From Chitinophagaceae bacterium (GTDB lineage: Bacteria; Bacteroidota; Bacteroidia; Chitinophagales; Chitinophagaceae): a stretch of DNA of 16,283 nucleotides. This document shows positions 1 to 9,415 of the stretch, piece by piece (position 1 is the first letter of the stretch; every line of letters begins with the position of its first letter). The notes beneath the pieces are model-generated. The model was given only the letters and a program-made list of their open reading frames with translations, ran no database searches and had not been told where the DNA came from. The DNA lies in the NCBI GenBank assembly GCA_947468255.1, contig CANIMM010000039.1, positions 1-16,283 on the forward strand, in the 5' to 3' direction. Position numbers and translations under genes: made by a program.

Positions 1-3000
1 AATTAGCAATCGTAATTTTCTCCAGCTTTCGTTCAGCACAGAATCTATTAAAACCACCAATATGCTTGCCAATGATTGATTCTAACTCATTTTTTAATAC
101 CAACCATTTGCCATTCAGTTCATTTAGTATTTCCTGTTGACCATCAGTAATAAACGGAACATTGGAATCTGCCTCTCCATGAACGAATATAAAATCAGCA
201 CTTAATTTATTTTCGAAATTAATAATATCATCATGCGATTGAGACTTTGGCTGAACGAGCTTTTCTTCCCAGGTTGTAATGATTTCAACTACCCGCTTTC
301 CAGAATCAACCACTACTTTCAATTCAGGTTGGTCACCAACTAATGACAATAAATAATTAATTTGCTCCCTTGCTTTTCGGATACCTGTTACTGCCAAATG
401 GATTTCCTTTACCCCTGTTTCAATGGAAGCCATCAGCCGATGTTGAGCAGCGTACTCCTCAACAGTAGCGTTGATTCTGGGATCTGGCATAACGATAAAG
501 GACACCTGCTTTTCTTGACTTCCCCATTTTAAATGGGCAGTATACTCACCAGGAACCACCCGATGCCCAATATAACTTCCCTCGATATACACACCACTTA
601 CACCCGGCAAGGTTGTATAGCGCAAGTCCCACACAAAACGATTTAATCCATTTTTTAATGTCAACAATTGTTCCGCAACAGGGCCACCCGGATAGGAAAT
701 AAATTTTTCGTCAGCCTTGCTGCTATAGCTTCTTACCAAATTGTTTTGTGCATCCATTATCTCCAAATTGAGTACCGAAGCGCTATCCAATTTTTGGGGT
801 AACTGGTAATAGATTACCAAACCAGTTGATGGGTTGGTTCCGGCAGCGCCTGTTGGCTCAGGACCAATAGGGTCCTCAGTCACTACTTTATTCAGTGAGC
901 TGCCTCCCGAAACACGGTAAGCATTTTCAGGAGTATATAAATTCAATTCATTTTTTGCAACAATCACTGGGTTATACTGTCGAACCAAACCGATGTCATC
1001 CAAAATCCAGAAAGCACGGCCACCTGTAGACGCTATCAGGTCACCCTGGTGTAATTTCAGGTCGGTGATAGGTGTTATCGGAAGATTGAGTTGAAAAGGC
1101 AGCCACTGGTTGCCCCCATCGTAGGAAATATATAAACCCGTTTCTGTTCCCGCATATAATAGGTCTTTTCGCTGCGCATCTTCGCGCACCACTCTTGTAA
1201 AGGCACCATCAGCAATCCCGTTGGTAATCTTGGTCCATGACTTACCATAATTGATGGTTTTGTAAATGGCCGGTGTTGGATCATTGAACTTATACCGGGT
1301 AGTGGCAATATAGGCTGTAGCCGAATCGTGTGGAGAAACTTCGATGCTATTAATTAAACATTCCGCTAACCCTGCGGGCGTAACATTGGTCCAGGTAGCA
1401 CCGCCATCCTTTGTTAGGTGCACCAATCCGTCGTCACTGCCTGTATAAATAACCCCTTTTTGGAGCGGCGATTCACTGATATAAGAAAGGGTGCAATAGT
1501 TTTCCCCACCTGCCCCCTCGTTGGTAAACGGAACACCACTGATGCCCATCTTACTGGTATCATGTCGCGTAAGATCTGGCGAAATAGCCTTCCAGGTTTT
1601 CCCCAAATTAGCTGTTTTAAAAAGCACATTGCCGCCATGATAAAATGTATTGCCATCATGAGGAGAACAAATAATAGGCGCATTCCAGTTATAACGGTAG
1701 CGCATATCCTTTGGCTGCAGGGATTGGTACTGCAGCGGTTTTTGCATGACGGTCTTTCCCTCCAACGTTTCTTGATCCAGCACCTCAATGGTTCCCTGGT
1801 AACTTCCTCCCATCACATACCTTGGATGATCGGGATTGAACGCTAAAAAAGCACTCTCCCCTCCGGCAGAAAATGTCCAATCCCTTACATCAATCGATGA
1901 ACGGCTAGTAGAGCGACTGGCAATTTTTACAGAGCCGTCGTCTTGCTGCCCCCCATACACCTGATAAGGAAAAAGATTATCTGCATTAACTCGGTAAAAT
2001 TGTCCAGTAGGCTGGTTTTGAAGTGAACTCCATGTTTGACCGCTATTAAAGGTGATGGTAGCTCCCCCATCATCAGCCAGAATGAAATTTTTGCTATTTT
2101 TTGGATTGATCCACATTTGATGATGGTCGCCATGCATGGTACTCATCGCGGTGAAATTTTTACCCCCATCAATGGACTTGAGCATGGGAGAACTCATTAC
2201 ATACACTAGTTCCTCATTGAGTGGGTCCACTGCAATTTTGATATAATACCAGGCTCGCTGTACCGTATTGTGATCTTTGCTCACCCTACTCCAGGAAGCT
2301 CCGGCATCACTAGATGCAAATACTCCACCCTGCTCCTTTTTGGTATCCGACTCAATCACCGCATACAACTTATTTGAATTGCTACCCGAAACGCAGATGG
2401 CCATTTTACCCATTTCCGTTGGTAACCCCTTCTCCATTTTAGACCAAGTTTCGCCAGCATCAATTGATTTATATAAAGCACTCCCTTTTCCCCCACTACG
2501 AATTTGCCAGGGTAAACGACGATGGTCCCACATTGCAACATATAAAATTCTTGGATTATTGTTATCCATTGCCAAATCGGTACAACCGGTATTGGAATCT
2601 ACAAATAAAGATTTTTTCCAGCTTCGGCCACCATCAATCGATTTGTAAATACCTCGATCCTCCGAAGGGCCATATGCAGCACCTTGTGCACCAACAAAAA
2701 CGATGTCAGGATTTTTTGGATCCACTCGAATGGAAGCAATATGACGGGTTGCATCCAAGCCAAGATGTTTCCAAGTTTTGCCAGCATCTGTAGATTTGTA
2801 TACCCCATCACCATAAGATGACATCACTCCCCGAACAGCATGTTCGCCCATACCCACATACAGCACATTGGGATCGCTCGGCGCAACCGCAATAGCCCCT
2901 ACAGAGGAAGTCTTGAACTGGCCATCAGAAATGTTTTGCCAGCTAATCCCTGCATCTTCCGTTTTCCAAACACCGCCGCCCACGGTTCCCATGTAATAGG

Positions 3001-3202
3001 TAAATGGATTGTTTTCCACTCCTACCGCTGCAACTGAACGGCCGCCACGAAAAGGGCCGATATTACGCCACTTTACACTCGAAAAATAACTACCTGGAGC
3101 CGTATTGCCCGTAGACGTTGTAGGTGGCTCGACGGCCTTTTTTTGAGCAGTAACCATACCTGTAAAAAATACAGTAAAAAGCAAGAGGGGGAAAGCTTTC
3201 AT
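1..3202 (-). CDS. Secreted BNR/Asp-box (sortilin/VPS10-like) beta-propeller protein, C-terminus cut by window edge
   Basis: The frame is open from the ATG at 3202 to base 1 (about 1067 codons) without a stop, so the C-terminus is missing. Residues 1-20 form a classical signal peptide ending in VTAQ. At least eleven Asp-box motifs (S/T-x-D-x-G-x-x-W) follow, for example TEDAGISW (81-88), STDAGKTW (137-144), SIDGGRSW (188-195), SIDAGETW (246-253), SSDAGASW (297-304), SIDGGKNF (343-350), TKDGGATW (597-604) and SYDGGNQW (693-700). These mark one or two multi-bladed beta-propellers of the VPS10/sortilin or glycosyl-hydrolase BNR type. After them comes a GRAFWILDD segment near residue 730, typical of the large Bacteroidota proteins annotated as VPS10-domain or WD40/YVTN/BNR-like repeat proteins, then a beta-rich and a helical C-terminal part. 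Members are usually about 1000-1100 residues, so little is probably missing. Substrate and activity are unknown; no catalytic residues can be assigned. Family call is firm, function is not. Confidence 0.9.
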   Translation of the reverse strand, partial: MKAFPLLLFTVFFTGMVTAQKKAVEPPTTSTGNTAPGSYFSSVKWRNIGPFRGGRSVAAVGVENNPFTYYMGTVGGGVWKTEDAGISWQNISDGQFKTSSVGAIAVAPSDPNVLYVGMGEHAVRGVMSSYGDGVYKSTDAGKTWKHLGLDATRHIASIRVDPKNPDIVFVGAQGAAYGPSEDRGIYKSIDGGRSWKKSLFVDSNTGCTDLAMDNNNPRILYVAMWDHRRLPWQIRSGGKGSALYKSIDAGETWSKMEKGLPTEMGKMAICVSGSNSNKLYAVIESDTKKEQGGVFASSDAGASWSRVSKDHNTVQRAWYYIKIAVDPLNEELVYVMSSPMLKSIDGGKNFTAMSTMHGDHHQMWINPKNSKNFILADDGGATITFNSGQTWSSLQNQPTGQFYRVNADNLFPYQVYGGQQDDGSVKIASRSTSRSSIDVRDWTFSAGGESAFLAFNPDHPRYVMGGSYQGTIEVLDQETLEGKTVMQKPLQYQSLQPKDMRYRYNWNAPIICSPHDGNTFYHGGNVLFKTANLGKTWKAISPDLTRHDTSKMGISGVPFTNEGAGGENYCTLSYISESPLQKGVIYTGSDDGLVHLTKDGGATWTNVTPAGLAECLINSIEVSPHDSATAYIATTRYKFNDPTPAIYKTINYGKSWTKITNGIADGAFTRVVREDAQRKDLLYAGTETGLYISYDGGNQWLPFQLNLPITPITDLKLHQGDLIASTGGRAFWILDDIGLVRQYNPVIVAKNELNLYTPENAYRVSGGSSLNKVVTEDPIGPEPTGAAGTNPSTGLVIYYQLPQKLDSASVLNLEIMDAQNNLVRSYSSKADEKFISYPGGPVAEQLLTLKNGLNRFVWDLRYTTLPGVSGVYIEGSYIGHRVVPGEYTAHLKWGSQEKQVSFIVMPDPRINATVEEYAAQHRLMASIETGVKEIHLAVTGIRKAREQINYLLSLVGDQPELKVVVDSGKRVVEIITTWEEKLVQPKSQSHDDIINFENKLSADFIFVHGEADSNVPFITDGQQEILNELNGKWLVLKNELESIIGKHIGGFNRFCAERKLEKITIAN

Positions 3203-3632
3203 AAATTAAAGATTTAATAGGATATGAAATTACAAAGAAATTTTGATGGCTGGTAATTCACTCGTTTTGAATCTAGTTACTTATCGATTCTTAAAAAATA
3301 TTTTAAATTAAAATATCGGTAGTCAGTAAACAAGTTAATTCGTTTAGCCACTATATAAAATCCCTAAATTAGGAATAAGGTTTTAATAGTTGAACGAGTA
3401 AAAATAAATGGTTGTTGAGAAAATATGAGATAGCTGTTTTAGAGACATTCTGTAATCATGCCAGGGACTTCATTTCAATTTTTCGGCGACTGCTTTAAAA
3501 AAACAGTCGCCGAGAAATAAAATACTACAAATGTTATTTCTTAAATTTAAAATAACTCAATAATTAAAAAAGTTTTCAATAAGAATTGTTAACACAAAAA
3601 TCATTCAAGATAAAATGAAAATTTGAAGGATA
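3203..3632. other. Intergenic spacer between RND pump operon and propeller gene
   Basis: These 430 bases are very AT-rich and carry no convincing coding sequence in any frame. The one strong structure is the GC-rich hairpin at 3478-3518. A second, purely AT inverted repeat (atatttt / aaaatat, 3298-3304 and 3310-3316) is of the kind expected by chance in such DNA. The promoter of the downstream propeller gene should lie between the hairpin and 3202. The best candidate I see for a Bacteroidota -7 box (TAnnTTTG) on the minus strand is TTTCTTTG at 3233-3240, one base off, but no TTG -33 element stands at the right distance, so I do not annotate it. Confidence 0.6.
3478..3518 (-). terminator. Strong stem-loop after the RND operon, possible terminator or 3'-end stabiliser
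   Basis: TCGGCGACTG (3483-3492) and CAGTCGCCGA (3504-3513) are a perfect 10-bp inverted repeat. The pairing extends outward through one G-U pair and four A/T pairs to 3478 and 3518, closing an 11-base AT loop. It is much more GC-rich than the surrounding DNA and lies about 115 bases past the stop codon of the RND transporter gene, in transcription direction. Neither strand has a T-run directly after the stem; the outer flank on the minus strand reads AAAAAUUG. It is therefore not a textbook intrinsic terminator. Termination or protection of the operon's mRNA 3' end is inferred from position. Confidence 0.5.
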
Positions 3633-6600
3633 TTATTGCTCATGCTCAGGTTGATTGACTATTGTAGGTTTAGACAATTTGGCAATCAACACAAAAAGAA
3701 CTGGAACGACGAAAATTGCAAGTGTGGTTGCAAACAACATGCCGCCGAATACGGTCCAGCCAATGGTTTTCCGAGATTCTGCCGCAGCGCCTGTTGCAAG
3801 CATCAGCGGAATTACCCCTAGGATAAAAGCCATGGAAGTCATTATAATGGGGCGCAGGCGCAATTGGACTGCTTGCAAAGTCGCCGGTATAATTTCAGCA
3901 CCCCGATCCACCCTTTCTTTTGCAAACTCCACGATAAGAATAGCATTTTTAGCAGCAAGACCAATTAATGTGATGAGGCCAATTTGTGCATATATATTAT
4001 TTGTCAAACTGGGTATTAATGTCAAGGTAAGAATAGCACCAAATGCACCAATGGGTACCGCTAATAAAACTGAAAAGGGCACCGACCAGCTTTCATACAA
4101 AGCAGCAAGAAACAGAAATACAAAAACGATCGAGATAAGAAATATGTTAAAAGAACTACCCGCCGCCTTGATTTCCTGTCGACTTAGTCCTGAAAATTCA
4201 AAGCCATATCCTTCCGGAAGTGTTTCTGCAGCCACTTCCTTAAGTGCATCAATTGCCTGTCCACTACTAAACCCAACTTTGGGCGTACCGTTAATTTCAA
4301 TTGCCCTAGAGATATTAAAATGGGAAATTACCGAAGGGTTTTCAATAACCTTGCTTGTAACCAAAGAGCCTAAAGGAATCATTTCACCCATACTGTTGCG
4401 CACATAATATTTTTGTAATTCGTCCACTGAAGAGCGGTAGATACTATCCCCTTGCACAATTACCCTGAAATTTCTACCATAGAGGTTAAAATCATTTACA
4501 TAATTACTGCCCAGCAAAGTTGACATGGTGCTAAAGACATCAATCATGGATACCCCCATTTTTTTTACCTTTTCTTTATCTACATCCACCTGGTAACTAG
4601 GTGTATGGGATGTGAAATAAGTATAGGCAGTCCCAATTTCTGGACGCTTAAGCAATGTTGTCAAAAACTTTTTAGCCACCAATTCAAACTGTTGGATATC
4701 CCCAATAGCAGTAGTTTGCTGAATTTCAAAAGTAAAACCTGCAGTTGCCCCAAGCCCAGGTATCGCAGGGGGGCCAATTGCCTTAATTTTTGCTTCCTTA
4801 ATATCAGCCGTTTGCTTTTGAATTTCAGCAATGATATTTTTTAACTCCAATTCCTTAGTAGCACGTTCTTTCCAGGGGTGAAGATTAACAAACAAAGTGC
4901 CCACATTTGACTTGTTCGATACGGTGACGATATTATACCCTGCTATACCACCAACAATATTAACCCCAGGAATGGTTTGTACCCTTTTCATTACTTTTAG
5001 CAGCATTTCCTTACTACGAAAGGTGGATGTAGCTTCGGGCATTTCATAGGTTACAAACAAACGCCCTTCATCTTCAGATGGAATAAATCCAGCGGGCTTA
5101 TTTTTAAACAAAAAGAAGAGTCCCACAAACAAACATAGCATCATAATAAGTACCAAGGGAGAAGCCTTGATCCACTTTGCTACCCCACGGGTGTAGGATA
5201 GATTTATTTTGCTAAATCCGCGATTAAACCAAGCAAAGAATCGATCAAGTATCCCTAATTTTTCTGATACTTCCTTTGAAGGTTTTAACATGATGGAACA
5301 GAGTGCAGGTGTAAGTGATAAAGCTACCAATGCAGAGATGATCACGGATACGGCAATGGTAATGGCAAATTGCTGGTAGAGGCGCCCTACAATACCAGGT
5401 AAGAATCCCACCGGAACAAATACCGCAGCCAAAATCAAAGCGATGGCAATGATTGGTCCAGAAATTTCTTTCATAGCCAAGGTGGTGGCCTCCTTAGCTG
5501 TTAGCTTTCCATGGTCAATATGATGTTGCACTGCCTCTACCACTATGATGGCATCATCTACTACTATTCCAATGGCCAACACAAATGCAAATAGGGTAAG
5601 GGTATTAATAGTAAACCCAAAGGGTACAAAAAAAATGAACGTTCCAATAAGCGAAACAGGAATGGCCAAAATTGGAATTAGCGTAGCTCTCCAGTTTTGC
5701 AAAAAAAGAAATACAACAATAACTACCAATAAAAAAGCCTCCGTCAGGGTTTTCAAAACCTCCTCTATCGAAACTTTTACAACAGAAACTGATTCCAAAG
5801 GGACCAAATAATCAATATCTCTAGGAAAATTCTTTTTAAGTTCTGCTAGGGTTTTATTAATACCATCATAGGTTTCCATGGCATTTGCCCCCGGTGCCTG
5901 ATAAATCATAACAAAGGCAGCTGGTTTACCATTAACAAAAACATTTGATCCATAATCAAATTTGCCCAATTCAACCCTAGCCACATCTTTGAGGTATACG
6001 ATGGCTCCAGTTGCAGGAATAGTTCTTACAATGATTTGTTCAAATTGCGCTTTGGTATTGATGCGACTATTGGTTAGCACACTGTACTCAAAAGTTTGAG
6101 CAGCAGGCTGTGGGTTACCACCTACCACCCCAGCTGCTACTTGTAGATTTTGCTCTACTAAAGCTGCTGTAATATCAGTGGTAGTCATACCATAATTCGC
6201 CAATTTGCCAGGATTAAGCCAGATACGCATTCCAAAGTCATCAGCCCTAGTTACAATATCACCAACTCCCTTTACCCGCTGTAAAGCATCCTTAACATAA
6301 ATATTGGCATAATTCCCTATAAAATTGGCATCATGGGTTCCATTAGGAGAATAAAGTGCTAGCGCTACCAAAATACTTGGAATACGTTTGCGAACCGTTA
6401 ATCCAAGACGCTTAACGGCATCAGGAAGAGAAGGCTGAGCTATAGTTACCCTGTTTTGAACATCCATGGCAGCAATATTGGGATCTGTTCCAATTTCAAA
6501 GTTCACATTAATAGAACTTTGGCCATTTGAAGCACTGTTACTGGAAATATAGGTCATTCCCGGAACCCCATTTACCTGAGTTTCTATTGGAGTGGTAGTT

Positions 6601-6782
6601 GTTTGCTCAACCGTTTTGGCATCTGCACCCGTAAAATTACCAGTAATGGTTACTGTAGGTGGTGTAATTTCTGGATATTGGGCAATAGACAAAGACTTAA
6701 GGGCAATTAGTCCCACCAGTACAATTACTATCGAAATAACTATTGCTGTGATGGGTCTTTTAATAAAAGTATCTGCTATCAT
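3633..6782 (-). CDS. RND (HAE1/AcrB-type) multidrug efflux transporter, inner-membrane subunit
   Basis: A 1049-residue proton-driven transporter of the hydrophobe/amphiphile efflux family. It would take substrates such as drugs, dyes, bile salts or lipophilic metabolites from the periplasm and inner-membrane leaflet and pass them to the outer-membrane channel. The N-terminus (FIKRPITAIVISIVIVLVG) is the usual first membrane helix. Length and two-fold repeated layout (TM1, porter domain, TM2-6; TM7, porter domain, TM8-12) match AcrB. The proton relay is intact: D409 and D410 in VLAIGIVVDD, K945 in GLAAKN, R975 and T982 around RLRPIIMT, corresponding to AcrB D407, D408, K940, R971 and T978. The HAE1-typical NVNFEIGTD and GFIPSEDEG segments are present. 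It is the last gene of the three-gene pump operon, 50 bases after the adaptor gene. The drug rather than metal (CusA/CzcA) class follows from the whole sequence style; the actual substrate cannot be read from it. Confidence 0.96.
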   Translation of the reverse strand: MIADTFIKRPITAIVISIVIVLVGLIALKSLSIAQYPEITPPTVTITGNFTGADAKTVEQTTTTPIETQVNGVPGMTYISSNSASNGQSSINVNFEIGTDPNIAAMDVQNRVTIAQPSLPDAVKRLGLTVRKRIPSILVALALYSPNGTHDANFIGNYANIYVKDALQRVKGVGDIVTRADDFGMRIWLNPGKLANYGMTTTDITAALVEQNLQVAAGVVGGNPQPAAQTFEYSVLTNSRINTKAQFEQIIVRTIPATGAIVYLKDVARVELGKFDYGSNVFVNGKPAAFVMIYQAPGANAMETYDGINKTLAELKKNFPRDIDYLVPLESVSVVKVSIEEVLKTLTEAFLLVVIVVFLFLQNWRATLIPILAIPVSLIGTFIFFVPFGFTINTLTLFAFVLAIGIVVDDAIIVVEAVQHHIDHGKLTAKEATTLAMKEISGPIIAIALILAAVFVPVGFLPGIVGRLYQQFAITIAVSVIISALVALSLTPALCSIMLKPSKEVSEKLGILDRFFAWFNRGFSKINLSYTRGVAKWIKASPLVLIMMLCLFVGLFFLFKNKPAGFIPSEDEGRLFVTYEMPEATSTFRSKEMLLKVMKRVQTIPGVNIVGGIAGYNIVTVSNKSNVGTLFVNLHPWKERATKELELKNIIAEIQKQTADIKEAKIKAIGPPAIPGLGATAGFTFEIQQTTAIGDIQQFELVAKKFLTTLLKRPEIGTAYTYFTSHTPSYQVDVDKEKVKKMGVSMIDVFSTMSTLLGSNYVNDFNLYGRNFRVIVQGDSIYRSSVDELQKYYVRNSMGEMIPLGSLVTSKVIENPSVISHFNISRAIEINGTPKVGFSSGQAIDALKEVAAETLPEGYGFEFSGLSRQEIKAAGSSFNIFLISIVFVFLFLAALYESWSVPFSVLLAVPIGAFGAILTLTLIPSLTNNIYAQIGLITLIGLAAKNAILIVEFAKERVDRGAEIIPATLQAVQLRLRPIIMTSMAFILGVIPLMLATGAAAESRKTIGWTVFGGMLFATTLAIFVVPVLFVLIAKLSKPTIVNQPEHEQ

Positions 6783-6832
6783 TCTGACATTTCTTTAACA
6801 ACCGCTACTATTAGCCATTGTATGATTTACAA

Positions 6833-7951
6833 TTAATTTGTTTTCTTTTCGCCGGTTATTATCTTAGCCCCTTCTTTTAAATTCTGTATCCCCTCCACCA
6901 CTATCTTTTCACCCGTTTGTAATCCACTATTAACAACCACAACGGTTCCAATCAACTTTCCCAATGAAACCTTTCTTTGTGAAACGGTGTTACTGTCAGT
7001 GGAAACATACACAAAATATTCACCCAATTGCTCCGTCACGGCCTTATATGGAATTACAACCGCCTGCCCAAATCCGTCATTTCTTACCCTAATGGTACCG
7101 GTCATTCCAGCAATTAGCAATTTATTCGGATTGGGGAAAATAAGTCTCACCTTAATACTCCCAGTCTGAGCATTGACTGCCCTGTCAATAAACTCCACTT
7201 TTCCAGGATAAGCGTAAACGTCATTACCGAATGATAGGGTAAAGGTTGAATCACCTGGCTGATTACTTTTGGCTAGCAAACCCGTAAAACGATAAATTTC
7301 CTTTTGATCCACATTGAAATCAACCCCCAACTCTTGATCGGATGAAATTACATTCAACAAAGTTTGTCCGGCTGTTACTGAAGCTCCGGGCTTCACCAAC
7401 GATATGCCAATTACACCTTCAAAAGGAGCAAAAACCTTGGTATACTTCAAACCTGTCTGCACCGCCTGAATATTTGCTTGAGAAGCCTCAACTTGTCGTT
7501 TTGCAATTTCCAAGGCGGCTTCTGCATTATCTACCAACTGCTTGGCAACGGCATCACTAAGGTCGAGTTGATGATACCGATTGACATCCTTTTGAGCTTT
7601 GTTGAAATTGGCTTCCTGTACTTTCAAACCGGCAATTGCCTGACGGTGATTAGCCGAATACAACTGGGCATCAATCTCATATAAAAGTTGTTCCTTTTTA
7701 ACCCTATCACCATCCTTAAAATGAACCGCTGTAACAAAACCTGTCACCTGTGGGCGCAATTCAATTTGATTCAATGGTATAAGGGTTGCCGGAAAGTTAT
7801 CAAAATAGAGTACTTCCGAAGAACTTACTTCAAGTACGGTAACCTTAACTGGAAGAATTGGATTTTGGACAGTAGTAATTTGTGTATTACAGGCTGTAAA
7901 AACAAAAAGTACAATTACCCAACATTTTTTAATGAATCTTAGAATATACAT
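6833..7951 (-). CDS. RND efflux periplasmic adaptor (membrane fusion protein), lipoprotein
   Basis: A 372-residue AcrA/MexA-type adaptor that bridges the RND transporter and the TolC-like channel. The N-terminus has a lipoprotein signal with FTA before Cys21, so the mature protein is probably lipid-anchored. The fold order is typical: first half of the biotinyl-lipoyl domain at about 61-96 (IELRPQVTGFVTAV), an alpha-helical hairpin coiled coil at about 97-168, second lipoyl half at 174-205 (FAPFEGVIGISLVKPGASV), beta-barrel about 207-290 ending in AGMTGTIRVR, and a membrane-proximal domain to the C-terminus (GLQTGEKIVVEG). The short helical hairpin fits an AcrA-like adaptor. It lies 30 bases after the channel gene and 50 bases before the transporter gene, in the same operon. 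Confidence 0.95.
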   Translation of the reverse strand: MYILRFIKKCWVIVLFVFTACNTQITTVQNPILPVKVTVLEVSSSEVLYFDNFPATLIPLNQIELRPQVTGFVTAVHFKDGDRVKKEQLLYEIDAQLYSANHRQAIAGLKVQEANFNKAQKDVNRYHQLDLSDAVAKQLVDNAEAALEIAKRQVEASQANIQAVQTGLKYTKVFAPFEGVIGISLVKPGASVTAGQTLLNVISSDQELGVDFNVDQKEIYRFTGLLAKSNQPGDSTFTLSFGNDVYAYPGKVEFIDRAVNAQTGSIKVRLIFPNPNKLLIAGMTGTIRVRNDGFGQAVVIPYKAVTEQLGEYFVYVSTDSNTVSQRKVSLGKLIGTVVVVNSGLQTGEKIVVEGIQNLKEGAKIITGEKKTN

Positions 7952-7981
7952 AGAAATAGAAATTAATAGAAGCGTGATTTT

Positions 7982-9328
7982 TTAGTAGTTGATTTGTCCC
8001 AATGATTTTTGTACATCTATTTTACTTGCCAGCAACTGATACATTGCAGTAAAATAATTAATTTGAGTGGATCGCAAATCAGCCTCGGCTGTAATTACTT
8101 CCAAATAAGTTTTAATACCGGAACGATACTGCAATTGTATAACATCATAGACTTCCCTTGCAAGTAAAAGGTTTTCCTTTAATGAAAGATAATTTTGCAA
8201 ATTGACCTTATAAACAGCCAACGCGAGTGCATAACCGGAATTAACCCTGTTTTCCAATTGAATAAGATCCTGTTGATTCCGCTGTACGTATAATGCCGCC
8301 GAATTTTTATTTGCCCTTCTTTTTCCACCTTGTAAAAGCGGGAAAACCAAATTAAAAGAAGCAAAAGAATTAGGGTAATTATTAAGATAAAGTTTGTAAA
8401 ATTGATCATTTTGATATGAAAGATTATAAGCTGCATTGGCTGAGAGAGAAGGCAAATAACTCCATTGGTAATAGTTTACATTGTATTGTAGAAGCTTTTT
8501 CTGAGTTTCCAACAGTCGATACTCAATCCTTTTAGTGAAATCCGGGATTTGTAATGTATCCAACAAAATTTCTTTCTCCATTTGAGAAGTGTCAAAAACA
8601 ATTTTTAAATTTTCATTTTCGGGATACCCCATAAGTGTTTTAAGTACTACGATTTTAGCCTTTAAAATGGCTTCATAACTTTTTTTGGCGGAGATGGAAC
8701 TGTTAAGCGATATAGTAGCTCGCTTAAAATCAATTTTATCCGCAGCACCCGATTGGTATTGACTAAGGGCATCCTTTAAACTTTGCTGGATTCTCAAAAT
8801 GTTTTCACCCGCAATTTTTATCTGTTGAATAGTAGCCATAATATCGTAAAATGCTTTGGCCACATCTGCGGCAAGGTCAATTTTAGCGCTACTGGTGGCC
8901 AAGGTAGATTGCTGTTTTATGTCTTTCTGGGTTCTTCTAGCAAGTAAAACATCTTTATTAAATATCGTTTGTGAAAATGTAAACTGCCCTACTGATGCAT
9001 TATTAACCCCCAATTGAACGGGATTACCCCCTATAACCGATGTTGGTCTAATTAAATTGTACTGTAAGCTATAATTCAGGTTAACCTGGGGAAACATTTC
9101 TGAAAGTTTACTTTTGATAGTGGCACTTACTATTTGCTGATCTATTAGTGACTGCTGAATAACAGGCTGGTGCAATAATGCATATTCAATCGCAGTAGTG
9201 ATGGAAACCTCAGCTAGTACGCTATCCTTAATTTTTACTTGCGAAAAAAGTATAAAAGGATTGAAAAACAAAAAAGTAAGCGTAATTATTTTAAAGAAGG
9301 CAGTTACTTTGTTCTTGACTAAAGTCAT
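7982..9328 (-). CDS. TolC-family outer-membrane efflux channel
   Basis: An outer-membrane factor of the TolC/OprM family, the exit duct of the tripartite pump. Two repeated alpha-helical OEP-type halves are visible, the first starting near VSITTAIEYALLHQPVIQ and the second near FTKRIEYRLLETQKKL. The C-terminal helix YRSGIKTYLEVITAEADL is a family hallmark. The frame is open up to an ATG at 9382 (466 residues), but I prefer the ATG at 9328 (448 residues). From there the protein begins with basic residues, a hydrophobic stretch and an ILFSQ cleavage site about 30 residues in, a normal signal peptide; starting at 9382 would give an unusual 48-residue leader. It is the first gene of the operon, before the adaptor. 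Confidence 0.93.
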   Translation of the reverse strand: MTLVKNKVTAFFKIITLTFLFFNPFILFSQVKIKDSVLAEVSITTAIEYALLHQPVIQQSLIDQQIVSATIKSKLSEMFPQVNLNYSLQYNLIRPTSVIGGNPVQLGVNNASVGQFTFSQTIFNKDVLLARRTQKDIKQQSTLATSSAKIDLAADVAKAFYDIMATIQQIKIAGENILRIQQSLKDALSQYQSGAADKIDFKRATISLNSSISAKKSYEAILKAKIVVLKTLMGYPENENLKIVFDTSQMEKEILLDTLQIPDFTKRIEYRLLETQKKLLQYNVNYYQWSYLPSLSANAAYNLSYQNDQFYKLYLNNYPNSFASFNLVFPLLQGGKRRANKNSAALYVQRNQQDLIQLENRVNSGYALALAVYKVNLQNYLSLKENLLLAREVYDVIQLQYRSGIKTYLEVITAEADLRSTQINYFTAMYQLLASKIDVQKSLGQINY

Positions 9329-9415
9329 ATAAAATAGAGATCCAAAGTATTTACTGATTAAAAACGGTTTGATTATCAACATCGAGGGTTTTTCAGGTTA
9401 TAAAAGACTTACTGA

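Noticed and set aside
1414..2814. Several minus- and plus-strand open frames of 60-142 codons across the left end
   Set aside because: They are shadows of the propeller gene. The minus-strand ones all sit in one shifted frame, while the propeller frame is open throughout, so they do not indicate a frameshift.
1103..2968. Recurring DNA similarity around the Asp-box codons, suggesting a DNA tandem repeat
   Set aside because: The repeats are short protein motifs at irregular spacing with divergent DNA between them, as expected for propeller blades.
3298..3316. AT-only inverted repeat atatttt / aaaatat
   Set aside because: Such repeats are frequent by chance in spacer DNA this AT-rich, and the stem is weak.
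3655..4407. A 250-codon open frame on the plus strand opposite the 3' part of the RND transporter gene
   Set aside because: It lies wholly inside a strongly supported gene on the other strand and its product shows no recognisable motif; it is a mirror frame of the transporter codons.
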